A stretch of DNA of 64,000 nucleotides from Bombardia bombarda (Eukaryota; Ascomycota; Sordariomycetes; Sordariales; Lasiosphaeriaceae). The stretch spans positions 2,108,001-2,172,000 of the forward strand of contig JAULSR010000002.1 in the NCBI GenBank assembly GCA_030512295.1, written 5' to 3'. Shown in pieces: positions 21,500 through 33,599 of this stretch. The notes beneath the pieces are model-generated. The model was not told the origin of the DNA and ran no database searches. It saw nothing but the letters and a program-made list of their open reading frames with translations. Numbering within the stretch: the first letter of the stretch is position 1; each line of letters starts with the position of its first letter. The position numbers and the translations under genes are program-made.

Positions 21500-21500
<1 letters not shown>

Positions 21501-21545
<45 letters not shown>
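21501..21545. repeat. GT microsatellite, about 22 units
   Basis: An uninterrupted GT/TG run of about 45 bases in the DUG2-TIM17 spacer, 12 bases after the minisatellite. On the minus strand it is an AC tract. Confidence 0.9.
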
Positions 21546-21548
<3 letters not shown>

Positions 21549-23064
21549 GATTGTCTTCTTTTTATTCAAGTGACAGATTCGTTGGGGACTGGCCTGTCTT
21601 CATATACACCATTACGCGCGACTTCCCTATCTACCTTATGGCTGCTACTACCTATGGCTACTACCTACCTATGGCTGCTACCTATGACGGACTGGACCGG
21701 CGAGGTGGATGTGTCGGATGTGAGCCATTTTGGACGTTGGGGATCGCGCGTCTATGGAAGGGATGTATGTGTTCATACCGACCTACATACATGATGGCAT
21801 GCTACCTCCCTGCCGAAGTCCAGGTGTGGGTAGAGGAAGTGGTGCAATGGGCCTACCAGCCAGCCACCGGCACTACTGGCAGCAACGCCATTTGAACCAT
21901 CGATCACGGTACATTACAGTAGTGGACGGGAAGCAAGACGTTGGGAACCGGGCGTCTGACCTAGCCCCCTTCGATCGTCCAAATGCCTGCACACCGCATT
22001 TCGGCCCTGCAGCTGCTGCATCGCTTGGATTCCTCCCAATAACCGAGAAGCAAAGACCCGAATCTTTGAGCGACATCGGGCAGCAGCACAGAGAGGTCAC
22101 GAGCCCACTGCCGTGCCAATTGTTTCCCGTAGGGCATTTTGTCAAAAGCCGTGGAACGTCGAACATCATGATATTAGTCTGGGCAAATCTCCAGAAGCTC
22201 GGCAAATAATAGATTGTGACAGGTCGTACATGATACAGGAATCAATAGAGATTGTCCGACAAGGTCGGGCCTTTGAAGTTTTATCCACTGCGCTATACGC
22301 GGGAGGGGACTTTGCTTGCTTTCCCCGGAGTTTCGTGAAAGCTAGCCCCTCTGGAACAGGCAAAAGATGCTCCGCCTCGAGTCAACTTGGTATGATTCTC
22401 AAGCGGACGGCTAGACGATGATACCCAACTCTTATCATCGACCTTGGCGACGGAAACGAAACATGAAGCTGGATGCTGCTGTTCTCTTTCTTATCTGTAC
22501 CTGTCCGTGGGTAACTGTTGTTTCAATCAAAATACTAACAAGCTAAACATGTGGGCGGCCCTGTACGAATTGGACTGGCGGATTAAACTTTTACAAGAGC
22601 ACGAGCCCCTGTCACGTACCTTAGTGGGGTACTACGCCGCACCGGATAAACGCTGTCTCCGTCAGCACCGGCTGACGGGAGCTGGCCCCGGCTCCATTGA
22701 AGTCCATATCCTTGGCAGTGGCCCGACAAGTTGAACTTTGAACGTTCATCGTCCGTGCGCGCCGACAGACCCCTGCTCGTTGGCAATAATTTTCTTTGGC
22801 TTCTGAGATCATCCAGCCAAAACTCCAGACTTGTCACGATAACGACGCCCGCGCCCACCTCCCAACCCACCATCGACGACGGCGACACCATCCCGACCGA
22901 GCGACCAAAACACCCCTGATACCCCGTATCTTGTCGCTCTTTTACCGAGCTTCCCTCGTCCCTTACCCAAGAGACCGCGACTGGCAGCCAGGAGACGAAG
23001 CGCTCGACTCCCGACATCGCCCATCCATTTATCATCATTACACCTCCCATAACCACAGCCCAAA

Positions 23065-23715
23065 ATGGATCACGCACGCGACCCCTGCCCATGGGTTATT
23101 CTCAATGATTTCGGTGGTGCCTTTGCCATGGGGGTATGTACACCACCTATTCTATCCGCGGCTTTCATCTCTTATAAGGCTCGTGGCTCCTAGCTCGCCA
23201 CACGTCATACTAACAAACTGTCGTCCCCTAGGCCATCGGCGGCACAATCTGGCACGGAATCAAGGGGTTCAGGAACAGCCCGTACGGCGAGAGACGGGTG
23301 GGCGCCATCTCAGCCATCAAGATGCGCGCGCCCGTACTCGGCGGCAACTTCGGAGTTTGGGGTGGCCTCTTTTCCACATACGACTGCGCCGTCAAGGGCA
23401 TCCGACAAAAAGAAGACCCGTGGAATGCGATTGGCGCAGGATTCTTGACTGGTGGTTCGTTGGCCATTCGTGGTGGTTACAAGGCAGCGAGAAACGGCGC
23501 CATTGGATGCGCGGTTCTGCTGGCCGTTATCGAGGGTGTCGGTATTGGCTTCCAAAAGATGGTTGCCGGAAGCACAAAGCTAGAGGTGAGTTGTCGCGCC
23601 CTCAATCCTAAACTATTTAGGAATAGGTCTCTATCCCGCATCAGCCAACCAGTACTGATAATTCTGCTCTCAACTATAGGCACCACAGGCGCCTGCCGAG
23701 CAAGTACTTGTATAA
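23065..23715 (+). CDS. TIM17: Mitochondrial import inner membrane translocase subunit Tim17
   Basis: Exons 23065-23133, 23232-23585 and 23680-23715 encode 152 residues, the usual size. The sequence starts MDHARDPCPWVILNDFGGAF, with the GGTIWHGIKGFRNSP block, R-V-GAISAIKMRAPVLGGNFGVWGG and the family's paired small-residue transmembrane helices (DPWNAIGAGFLTGGSLAIRGG and the following GCAVLLAVIEGVG). Tim17 is a core subunit of the TIM23 complex and moves presequence proteins across or into the inner membrane. The N-terminal acidic residues face the intermembrane space. The last exon is short (APQAPAEQVLV) and follows a normal GTGAGT intron. No defects. Confidence 0.97.
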
Positions 23716-24033
23716 ATATAACACGACGGCTTCGTCGGCAATCTCCATCCCAACTCTTCTTCCTCGACCCGACGGCAGGGCTAGGACGTGTATTTTTTTC
23801 CTATATATGCATTCATGACGGTCAGCATTATGGGTGGCGGCGTTCCATGTAACATAGACACTGGTTTGGTTACGTTTGCCATGCAGGGGCCGAGCATATG
23901 TGCGCATATCGCAGCGCAGACATCCACCCCAATAATATCTCTCATTTTCTGTTTATCATGCCATCACCAAGCCCCGTCTGGGCGCCAGTGCTGTGATGTG
24001 CTACCTAACCTCACCCTAACCCAGCAAGAATAC
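23716..24033. other. Convergent spacer between TIM17 and the Ntn hydrolase gene
   Basis: About 320 bases, no gene seen. The two genes are transcribed towards each other, so both terminators lie here. Confidence 0.5.
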
Positions 24034-25535
24034 CTACCTCAGCTTCTCGTTCCTCCAGAATCTACCATCCTCCAAGCTATCCTTGTCTATCCGATCCAAC
24101 TCCAAATCGCCCTCCTCCCGATCCCCCCGCCAGATACGCGCAAACGCAACGCCCTGCTCATCAACCCACGCCCGAAACATACCACCGCAATTATAATCCT
24201 GCAAGATCTCCGACCGCGTCTCCACCACATTCCCCTCCGCATCCCTGACTACAACGCTCTCAATCCCAATCATCCCGCCCTCGCCCTCGCCCGTCCTCCC
24301 CCACCGATCCCCAGCGCTCTCCTCCAGCTCGCCACTCACCCCAACAACCCTCGCCAGCGCCTCCGCCGACGACACCCCCGCGAACCTTGCAATCGACCCA
24401 ACCGTCCTCACCGCCGCAGTCCGAAGAAACGAATCCCCATTCCCCGTCCCCGACGCCGCCATCGACCGCGTAGTCGTCACCACGCCCCCTCCTCGCCCTC
24501 CATCCCCAACAGGCGCATACAAAAACGGCGTCGGCAGACACTCGGCCATCAGCCCCCGCAGCGCATCCGACAGCAGCACCGCCGGCCCCGGCGCACGCCT
24601 CAGCCTATTCCTCATCCTCTCCCCAGTAGGGTCGCCATCCTCGGTCCACTCCTCCGCCCAGAACCCCGCGCCCACGACCGGCGTGTCGCCGATGCGCCCC
24701 GTCAGCTTGTTGGTCAGCCCGCCCGTGCTGGTCGCGCAGCACACGACACCCTCAGCATCGAGCGCGACGGCGCCGCACGTGCCTTGGGGCAGGTACTCGT
24801 CCTTGCTCCACGTCGCGCTGCTGCTGCCAACCATCATCCCACCACCATCAGTATTCCTCTCGCGCTCCAGCGCGCGCACGTGCTCGTCCCAGCGCTTCTG
24901 GGTGAAGAAGTAGGAAGGAGGGACGAGCGCGAGGCCGTACTGCTGCGCGAGCGACTCGGCGGTGGCGCCGTGGAGGATGGTGTGGCCTTGGGCGGAGGGG
25001 ACGTCGAGCTCGGTACTGGTGGTGGCGGTAGTGGTGGCGCCGAGGTCGCGGTCGCCGTGCTCTAGGATCTTGCGGGCGAGCAGGATGGGGTTCTTTATGT
25101 GGCGGAGGCCGGTGACGCCGACGCCGCGCTTGGCGAGGCCGGCCGAGACCATGACGCTGGCCTCGAGCTCGTTGAGGCCGTCGCGGGTGAAGACGGCGCC
25201 GTGGGCCGAGTTGAAGAGGGGGTTGTTTTCGAGGAGGGCGACGGCGAAGGTTGCTGTGTCGAGGGCGGTGGGGAGGTTGTTGGTTTTGGTGCTGGTGGGG
25301 GTGTTCATGTAGGCGTGGGTTTTGGAGACCTGTAGAGGTGCGCATGAGCTACTATCTGCTAAGGTTGGTCGTGGTGAGATCAATTAAGAAAGCATACAAT
25401 GGTGAGGAGAGTCTCTCGGTATTCACGGTAGAGCTTGGGCGGGAGATTGGCTGGCTTGAGGTTGCCCGCGCCGCCGTGGATGATCAGGCGCGGCTTGACG
25501 TGGGGCGCCGCTTGGGGCTGCTGCTTGTACTCCAT
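24034..25535 (-). CDS. Asparaginase/taspase-type threonine Ntn hydrolase
   Basis: Exons 25535-25398 and 25329-24034 give 477 residues. The N-terminus reads PRLIIHGGAGNL, the typical start of the type 2 asparaginase family, and SAHGAVFTRDGLNELEASVM is the conserved block after it. The autoproteolysis site with the Thr nucleophile is QGTCGAVALD (Thr at the new N-terminus of the beta chain), followed by CATSTGGLTNKLTGRIGDTPVVGAG, which holds the substrate-binding Arg-Ile-Gly-Asp and Gly residues. Length exceeds bacterial members because of Gly/Ser-rich insertions. It probably hydrolyses L-asparagine or beta-aspartyl peptides in the cytosol; a taspase-like protein role is possible. The 68-nt intron follows LLTI. 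GC-rich with strong third-position bias. Confidence 0.9.
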
Positions 25536-26477
25536 AGCTATGACAAAAATAACTTCTTTCTAAAGGGTAGTTTAATTCTGGCAACGGATATCTCCAGCAT
25601 CCTAGAGAGCTGTCGGAGCTGCGAAGTGCGAGATCATTTATCTAGACTACACTGAGAGCACCCGATAAGGATGCATGTTGGCGTTATCGGGACGACCCGC
25701 AATTTCAGCTTACACCTTCCCCATGTGTCTAACTTGGGGAAAGGCGTCGGTTCCACTTGCCGATGACGTTGATTGAGCCGTCCAGTAAAATCCTCGGCGC
25801 AGGGTTCGAGGGAAACGATTGATGAAACAACATCCTTTCTCTTTTCATTTCTCTTTTCATTTCTCTTCCTTTTTGGATATATGTTGAGGACGCCGGAACG
25901 ACATTTGAGACTCCTGAGTATTTCTCTGCCATAATGCGGCGCATTTTCCACAAAGTCAGGGATGAATCGCAAAAGGTGCTCCATCAGGGGGAAGATTCTC
26001 ACTTTAGCGAAGGTACTTCGCCCTTCAATACATTTATTTGTTTGCAGATGTTTTTTTATTCATCACCTAATTAGATCCCAGCAGTTTGTTACTTATCTTG
26101 CTGTCAACATTCTCCTGAAACAAAGCCCCGAGTCGTTCCTTTACAGCCGACTCTGCATCCGAGGATTTAAGCCCCACAAGAGCCCGATATTTGCTCCAAG
26201 CCATCACTGCGGAGTTGTTCACCTTTTGATACATGCTTCCATTCATCGTCTTTCTCCGAGTCAAAGGGCAGACACATCTTTGTCCTTAAGTGAGCGCCAT
26301 CATGATGTCCTCTATGGGCGACACGTTCGGTGCCAGCAACATTCCGGTTGCACAAACATCAATATCATCTACTCTATGTAGAAAAGCAGTGTCACCAGCG
26401 ATCCTCAGTCTTCCTTTCATAATAATCTCCCATCATGGCTACTGACAAGACATCAGTACCCATTCTCTACCTGCATC
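25536..26477. other. Divergent promoter region, 0.9 kb
   Basis: No gene was found between the minus-strand Ntn hydrolase and the plus-strand DUF4185-like gene. A short C/T-rich tandem (TCTCTTTTCAT, two copies) lies near 25836-25866. An ATG at 26435 opens a short frame that overlaps the start of the next gene. Confidence 0.5.
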
Positions 26478-27864
26478 ATGCCGCCGATTATGTTTTTTTC
26501 CTTTCCTTCCCACACTTTGGTCAATACGATGCTCTTCCAGACCACATCAAATCTGCTGACCGCAGCTTTTCTCTCCTTCCTAGCCGCTACGAGCTCCTCG
26601 TTTCATCACCCCCCACCCAGCAGCTTCCCGCCTCATCGTCCGCCTCAAAATCCACCCCATACCCCACCCGGGATACCCGCGTTAGATAACACACAGCCAG
26701 TCGGCACAAACCCCATCTCAGTCTCATCAGTCCAGAGACTCGGCTTCCAAGTGGCCAACAACAGCTGCAGCCATCGAGACCTGGGATTTACCGGCCAGAT
26801 TGCAGGAGAATGGTACGCCGTCTTCGGCGACACCCTCTGGTGTGACACCGGTGTCACAAACATGGCTGCCGACACACCTGGCTTCCACGGCATGGTCCGA
26901 GACGCCGTGTCTCTTCTCACCGACGACCCCTTGACCGTGGTTGACCTCAACCTGAACAATGACCATCCCGTCCCCCACCAGCTGCAGTTCATCCCCTTCA
27001 ACCCCGCATGGGGTGAGAACAACACATATGGCTTCGGCGGGACGAGCCTGTGCGAAACAGACGCCAGGACGGCAACGGCGGCGATATACTATCTTGTTGT
27101 ACGCAATCACCCTATGTAAATCATGCCATACATACACGAGACCCAAGCACTAACCCTCCCAGAAGAACGGCAACACCTCAGGTCTCATCGGCGCCGGCGT
27201 CGGCAAGGTCCAAGTCATTCACGGGACACCGACCGTGACACAGCGCCTTGGCGAGAAAGGGTACTGGTGGGACGCCAAGACCACGCCCAGGTACGGCGAC
27301 ATCTGCGCCTACCGCGACGAGAAGTCCGGCTTCATCTACATCTGGGGCGGGCCGCCGATCTACGTCACCGACTGGCTCAACAGCAGCTATGTCTACCTAG
27401 CGCGCGTCAAAGCGGCAGATGCCTTTGAACTGTCCAGGTATCAGTACTACTGGGGGCCGCGGCAGGGGTGGAGGCCGCAGGTGCTGACGCTTTTTACGCC
27501 CGAGGCGGCGGCGATGTGGGGGACGGGGCAAGGGCAGGTGGTGTGGAATGCGTATTATGGGTGTTATGTGTTTGTGCACTTGGGTATTGGTGAGTATTTC
27601 AGTGATTTCTATAGTAGTCAGGTGACAAGATGAAAAGACTAATCTGTTGATGATCCAGGCGGCGGTACTGTTTATCTACGCACGGCTCATGCTCTCGAGG
27701 GGCCATGGACGCCTGATGTTCAGGTTTATACCGCGACGCCTATTGATGGAGGTTTGGTTTATGCTGGGGTCGCGCACCCTTATTTGGATACGACGGGACG
27801 GACGCTGGTGATCTCTTATACCAATAACAATCATATCGAGGTGATTAAAGTGGTGTTCAAGTAG
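26478..27864 (+). CDS. Secreted DUF4185-like protein (beta-propeller, glycosidase-like)
   Basis: Exons 26478-27098, 27163-27589 and 27659-27864 encode 417 residues. A second in-frame ATG at 26529 (MLFQTTSNLLTAAFLSFLAA) gives a better signal peptide and may be the true start. After a Pro/Ser/His-rich linker come blade-like segments: QRLGFQVANNSCSHRDLGF, GEWYAVFGDTLWCD, YWWDAKTTPRYGDICAYRDE, FIYIWGGPP and a C-terminal HPYLDTTGRTLVISYTNNNH. The FGDTxW and final ISYTNN elements are characteristic of DUF4185 proteins, which have a five-bladed propeller fold related to glycoside hydrolases; activity is unknown. Several Cys residues and Asn-X-Ser/Thr sites fit an extracellular protein. Confidence 0.72.
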
Positions 27865-28469
27865 GCGGTAGAACTACTAGAATATATAAGGAGCTAAAGC
27901 CGGATTTAATGCGACACATAAGATTTGCATGAGAGAGAGAAAGAGAGTAAGAGCGAATAATCGGTTCATGTTGATGGCATTGACGATTCAGGATGTCATG
28001 TTTGTTATAGAAACTTTGACACATGAATCCATTTACCTATTTAAAGGAGGTGGATCCGGCGTGTTTCTTCAGAAGAACAACATCGTTGGTAGCAATATAA
28101 ATCTTTGCACAAAAAAGTATTAACTCTCTTTGCCTGGGCCAGCCACGGTGACAGATCGGCCGTTACATCGCTTCAGCAACCCTCATTATTTATCTCCGGT
28201 GCGGGGTAGCTTCCCGTTTTCAAACTAAAGCTGTGACGTGCTTTCCGTCTCGGTATTATTACAGGACGACATAGGTAAGGTATGCACGATCCGACAGTCT
28301 ATAAAATCCCGAACGACCTCTGCTCGTCACCCATCGCTCCTTCCCCTCAAGTTCAAAGATAAAATCGTCCAACACTAAGAAATTGAAATTAGACAACAAA
28401 AAGACGATTTCCCATTTACATCTCACATTGCAACAACGCATACCCGTGACACCAGAGAAATCAGCAGCC
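27865..28469. other. Intergenic region, 0.6 kb
   Basis: No gene was found. It holds the 3' end of the DUF4185-like gene and the promoter and leader of the aldo-keto reductase gene. Confidence 0.5.
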
Positions 28470-29615
28470 ATGGGCCTCCCAGTCCCAGCAAGCCTCCAGG
28501 AGTCGGTCGACAGCTCCAAGTGCGAGTACCGACGTCTCGGCAACAGCGGCCTTCGCGTCTCGGTCCCCATCTTCGGGTGCATGAGCTTCGGCGACCCGCG
28601 GACACTCGACTGGGTGATCCCCGAGGACGAAGCCGTCGAGCTGCTCAAAGCCGCCTACGACCGCGGCCTCAACACCTGGGACACGGCCAACGTCTACTCC
28701 AACGGCGCCTCCGAGATCATCGTCGGCAAGGCCATCAAGAAGTACAACATCCCGCGCCAGAAAGTAGTCATCCTGACCAAGTGCAACTTCGCCGTCGGCG
28801 AGACGCCCGACCTGCGCGCCGTCTTCTTCCGCCCGCAGATCGCCGCGTCGAAAGACTACGTGAACAACTTTGGCCTCTCGCGGGCCGCCATCTTCAACCA
28901 GGTCGAGGCGTCGCTGAAGCGGCTCGACACCCCTTACATCGACCTGCTGCAGATCCACCGCTTCGACCCCGACACGCCGCCCGAGGAGACCATGCGGGCG
29001 CTGCACGACCTGGTGCAGTCGGGCAAGGTGCGCTACATCGGGGCTTCGTCCATGTGGGCGACGCAGTTTGCGCAGCTGCAGTTTGTTGCTGAGCGCAACG
29101 GCTGGACAAGGTTTGTCAGCATGCAGAACCACTATAATCTGCTGTACCGCGAGGAGGAGCGCGAGATGAACCGGTTTTGTGATGCGACGGGCGTTGGTCT
29201 TATCCCCTGGGCCCCGCTGTGCCGTGGCCATCTGGCCCGCCGGCCGGATGCCTTTGGGACTACGGCCAGGAGCAAGGGCGAGCAGGAGGCTGGTCCGGGG
29301 CCGCATGGGACGGTCGAGCCGGACTTGACGATTATCAATCGGGTGGTGGAGCTTGCTGATAAGCATGAGTGGCCGGTATGTTTGCTTTGGTCTCTCTGTG
29401 AAGTAAAAAGAGATCAGAAACTGACATGATTCACACAGATCTCCCACGTTGCTCTCGCATGGATCAACAAGCGGGTCACCAGCCCCATTATTGGATTCAG
29501 CAGCGTCAAGAGGCTCGAGGAGGCCATCTCATCCAGAGGCAAAACCTTGACTACGGAAGAGGAGAAGTATCTCGAAGAGCTGTATCAGCCCAAGGCTATC
29601 AGCGGGCATTCGTAG
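28470..29615 (+). CDS. Aldo-keto reductase (versiconal hemiacetal acetate reductase-like)
   Basis: Exons 28470-29375 and 29439-29615 give 360 residues. The (beta/alpha)8 barrel motifs are all visible: YRRLGNSGLRVSVPIFGCMS, the catalytic Asp and Tyr in NTWDTANVYSNG, the Lys in VILTKC, the His in LLQIHRFD, KVRYIGASSMWA, and the NADP-binding segment near PIIGFSSVKRLEEAI. No residue needed for catalysis is missing. Similar fungal proteins are named versiconal hemiacetal acetate reductase, but most are general NADPH-dependent aldehyde or ketone reductases, and there is no aflatoxin-type cluster here. Upstream in-frame codons lack an ATG before 28470. Probably cytosolic. Confidence 0.92.
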
Positions 29616-29827
29616 AGTGGTCGAACATGCCGAGATCCTCCAGGGAATGGTGTATATTTGCAGCCTTTGGTCAGCACAAACAAGACCACAAATTCATTTC
29701 TATTCCTCTTTCTCCATTTTATTGCTGGTTTCCTATCCCTAGTGCCTGTGTAAACGATTGTCTTCCTCCGCTTCCGCATTGTCTATCCGCCAACAGAAAC
29801 TGCCCCAGCAGCTGCGACAGAGGAGGC

Positions 29828-32647
29828 CTAGGATGAAGCAACCACCAAACCCGGACGTTCCCCCTCTTTCAAGTTCAGCTCATCAACATGGTCGATCTTG
29901 GCAACCAAGTCGCGGAAACGCAGCCGCAGGCTGTGCTGATACCACCAGCCCGTGTACGCAACCACCACCATAAACACGGCGCTGACAATGCCCGCCGACA
30001 GCCACCACATGTTGGCGTAGTACAGCTGCTCTCTGGTAGCGCTGCCAAAGAACATGAGAGCGTCCGGGTTCGTGTTTCGATCCCACCAGTGCTTTGCCTG
30101 GATCAGACAGATGCAGTTGCTGTACAGGCCCGTCAGGATGGATACTGGTCGGTACATCATTGTTAGTAGTGAACAGTAGTAATCTCGAAAAGACGCCATA
30201 TGCCCCAGATTGAAGCCCCCCCCTCCCCCTTTGGAAACGAAAATGAAATTTGACTTTGACATCACACATACACACACGCTTACTCGTGCCCCCGACTGAT
30301 GTGAAAAGCCCCAGACTGGATGCCAGGAGAAACCAAAAATACCACAGATATTCCGACCAGGTCAAAGCCGGCGGTGGCAGCAGATGCTGCTGCTCCTCAA
30401 ACGTCTTCACAGCCCCTTGGTCATTCCGCTTCCAGAAGCTCCAGTCCAAAAGCCAGAGCACCTGCAGTATCAGCTGCGATGCGCCATACACAAGCATGGT
30501 CAATGAGCGGCAGCTCCATCCAACCAGAGGGGTGTTGTAGCCAGATAAGGCAAGTAATTTAGCACGTCAGCACGGTGTATTTGTTGTCAACGCAATCCAT
30601 CGCCCAGGCAACGAAAAAGGGGGTCAGGGAGTTGAGGGGTCTGTTGACATACCTAACCAACGTCCCAAACAAGATCGGCACCAAAATCAGCACAAAAGCC
30701 GACACCCCTGAGACCCACAGATAGCTTCCAAAGCGCCCTTCCAGAACGTCGTGCCGAATCGGTCGGAGGTACCCGTACTCGTCCACCAGCTTGCTGATCC
30801 ACTTTGCCTTGTTGGACCCGCGGTTCCATACCCAGGCGACCTTGTATGCAGCAGTAGTTGTACTCGTGGTATCCTCAGATGGCTCCTTTTCTCCTACTCC
30901 TGCTGCTATTACTTTCCAAGAGCCTGTGCAGCGTTTAAACATTGGTACGAATGGTGCCTTGAATGCTGACAACACACCAGATCCATGCCCTTTACTTGTT
31001 ATTGCTAGGCGGCTGCTGCTGCTGCTACTGCTGTTGCTGCTCGAACTACCACTGCTGGTTAGCGTCGAGTTACCTCCTGCATTTATGCTTATTGTTGTTG
31101 TTGTTGTTGTTGTTGTTGGAGGTCCAAAGGGGGTCTGATTTGTGAGAAGCACACGGTCATTGTTGCTTGTTTGTTCGATCACGAGAGCGTGCCATGTGCT
31201 CGGGTTGTTTCCTGCCAGGGGAAGGCAGGCGGCCAGAGCTACGTGGGGGATCGTCATCCAGAACATGCCAAAGGCGAGCTGGTGGGCTGTGATGCTGTTT
31301 GTTCATAGTACTGTTAGTTATCGAACATGTGTGTGAAGAAAAGGACTGATGGCGACGATCTGTGCTGAAAGAGTGTGAAAAGAAAAGAACCAGGGGTTTG
31401 GTTGTCTCACTAGCTTCCGAGATCGTCATATACCTCGCGGACCGACCAGATGAAAGCCGCGATATAAAACAGCACTGGCGCTCCGACGGCGCTGCCAAAG
31501 CTGTACTGGGATTTTAACAGGCTCTGGAGCTTGTCCTTGACGGCGTTTATGCGCAGCTGATCTGCGCCATATATCGTTGGAGCCGCCTTCCTGTCCCTGC
31601 ATTGACACTGGCGGGGGTGGTGGAGCTGCTGCTGGCGTTCTGCGGCATAATCCCGACGGGAGCTGCATGAAATAGCACCGGCGTATTGCTGCTGAGACTG
31701 CCAGACATGGGGCTCAGGCTGCCAGACAGGGGGCTCAGCGGGTCCGCCATTGACATTTGTCTCATTCTAAGCGCTGCTGCCGCACTTCCAAATCTCGTGC
31801 GGATGGAGTCAGCTGGCAAGCTCTGCACGAGCAGTTTGGAAGGCATCCAGGCCACGCCATCGAGATTGCCAATGAGGATGACCAAGAGGATGTGCGCTCG
31901 TTCTTGGACAGTAAGCGAGTTCTTCTTGACAGACGCGTCCAAGAAGTTCATCAGCCGCGCATCCAACAGGGCCTCATATATACACGAGGTGATAATGGGC
32001 CCGGCGAGCGAGAAGACGACAGAGAGCCAGACGGCGATGTCGAGCGCGACCATGAGGCTGGCCAGGGGCACCTTGAGGGCGAACAAGAGCGCATCTCCAA
32101 CCGTCAGGGACCGGCTCGAGAAGAGCGCGGCGGGGAGGTGCAGCCTCCGCCTCCGAGGGATGATGAGACAGAAGACGATGGACGGCAGGATAAAGGCTAT
32201 CAGGGGCTTGAGCCATCGGGCAAAGTTTGATGGCTTGACGGCCTGCCACCCGCCGCACCGGCGGTTGCACCATGGGTAGCCGATCCAGAAGGACTGGGGG
32301 GGTCCGTCGAGAGTCCCATTGTATGTTGCGCCGCAGGGGAACCTTGGGAATCTCTCAAGGTCTTCGATGGTGGCGCAGTATACCGTCTGGTTTGGGCGGA
32401 GCTTGAGCACGCCGTCCTTGACGACCATGCTCTCGTTGACCACGAGGGAGCAGCATACGCCTTGGTTCTGGCCTCCGAGGATGGGGTTGAAGTCGGCAGG
32501 GTTCTGTGGCAGGTTGGCCAGACGGGGTTCGTAGATCTGGGCCAGCATGGTTGAGGAGTTACGGGGTGTTTCGGCGCATCGTCCTGTTGAAGCCTGCAGA
32601 ATAATGGCCATGCTGAGGATGGGGATGTGTATGGTGAGATGACGCAT
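29828..32647 (-). pseudogene. Large polytopic membrane protein of unknown function, reading frame apparently interrupted
   Basis: Exon 1 (32647-31411) starts with a signal peptide and a Cys-rich, N-glycosylated luminal domain (GGQNQGVCCSLVVN, GYPWCNRRCGGW), then transmembrane helices (LKPLIAFILPSIVFCLII and others). At about 31585-31600 the frame shifts in a variable linker; the family sequence resumes as LRINAVKDKLQSLLKSQYSF. Further exons are 31294-30653, about 30539-30284 and 30144-29828, with about nine membrane helices in total and a Thr-rich and Ser-rich loop from trinucleotide repeats. For the intron after 30653 no AG acceptor lies at the point where similarity resumes (YNTP...GWSCRSLTMLVYG). 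Homologues are widespread in filamentous fungi but uncharacterised. It is either a damaged gene or an intact gene with one base error and a mis-modelled intron. Confidence 0.55.
31088..31118. repeat. GTT trinucleotide repeat coding for a Thr run
   Basis: About ten GTT/ATT units on the plus strand, read as consecutive Thr codons on the minus strand in a hydrophilic loop of the polytopic protein. A related TGC-rich stretch at 31010-31040 encodes a Ser run. Both are in frame and could vary in length. Confidence 0.8.
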
Positions 32648-33599
32648 CTTTCAGGGTTATGTTTCAATGTCGTGTAGTAAACGTCCTACTGTAGTAAGCA
32701 GTGAGCTCTTCAACGATGCGCTTGTGTAATGAATCACCTTAGCCCTCGATAGTCTCTCTACCACTCCCCTTATATGAGGTTAGTGTTTGTACTAGTATCA
32801 CATCGTCGGCGCCATGGTTGGCGTGTTACTGACGACTAGCTACTCTTTACTTAGGTACCTTACCTCGGTGCTTCGCCCTAAAGGCCACATCATCAGTACC
32901 GACTAAGTGGCCGCGAGGTAGCGAAAGTTTCAAAGGCTGCCTCGTAGATTGCCTTGTTGTCTTTGATGCGAGGAGGTAATTTTTTGGTGGCGCAGGCAGT
33001 AACTGAAACTAAAATAGCCACCGAGCGGAAAGATCTCGTCACGATATGTGTGAACTCGTTCCTGCGTAGTTGCATCTCTGTCAACATGTACAGGAGTTAT
33101 ATGTTTGTCTACCATCCTCATACATCATACTTTATGCCAATGAAATCTCTAACTCATGAGACTTTCAGTATCAAGTAATGGTGTCGAGATGGTAAATCCC
33201 GTCCTCAAATGGCGTGATGTCCTTACTTTCACTTTACTGGGGTTACCGTAAGGGAAGCTGACAGAAAACTTGTGTAACGCTTCCATGTTGTTGAGCCTCA
33301 TTTTCTCCGCTCTTTTCCTATATTTGAACCAGAACTCACTTCTCATTTGCCTAACAGACCAACCTGAAAGTTTCTCCTCAAACAATCCTCGGCTCCATGT
33401 CTTAGCAAAGGTTTGTAAGCTTCCACTCATCGGTCATTACTCCGACTTAACCGTCGCCGTCGTGTCTCGTCTGCAATATACTGTGATTAACAACCCGTAC
33501 TTCAGCACGCACGCCACGTACAGCCGCAAACGTCTATCTTCGTACCTTACCTATCTACCTAGCTTGGTAGCCAGAGCGACAACACTGCCACTCAATATC
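32648..33599. other. Intergenic region, about 0.95 kb
   Basis: No gene could be supported. It includes the promoter of the minus-strand polytopic protein gene and the uncertain 5' end of the CmcJ-like gene. A frame open from an ATG at 33285 runs into that gene, but the extra N-terminal residues show no family match. Near 32852-32868 lies a GGTACCTTACC element of the kind repeated elsewhere in the window. Confidence 0.45.

Larger units (their letters stand above)
19981..23064. other. Divergent intergenic region of 3.1 kb between DUG2 and TIM17
   Basis: It separates minus-strand DUG2 from plus-strand TIM17. No convincing gene is present; a Gln/Ser-rich and Ala-rich minus-strand frame at 20674-21159 was considered and left out. 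It contains a 9-bp minisatellite and a GT microsatellite at 21442-21545. Confidence 0.5.

Noticed and set aside
23788..25065. 425-codon plus-strand frame over the Ntn hydrolase
   Set aside because: Pro/Arg-rich composition and complete overlap with a recognised gene on the opposite strand.
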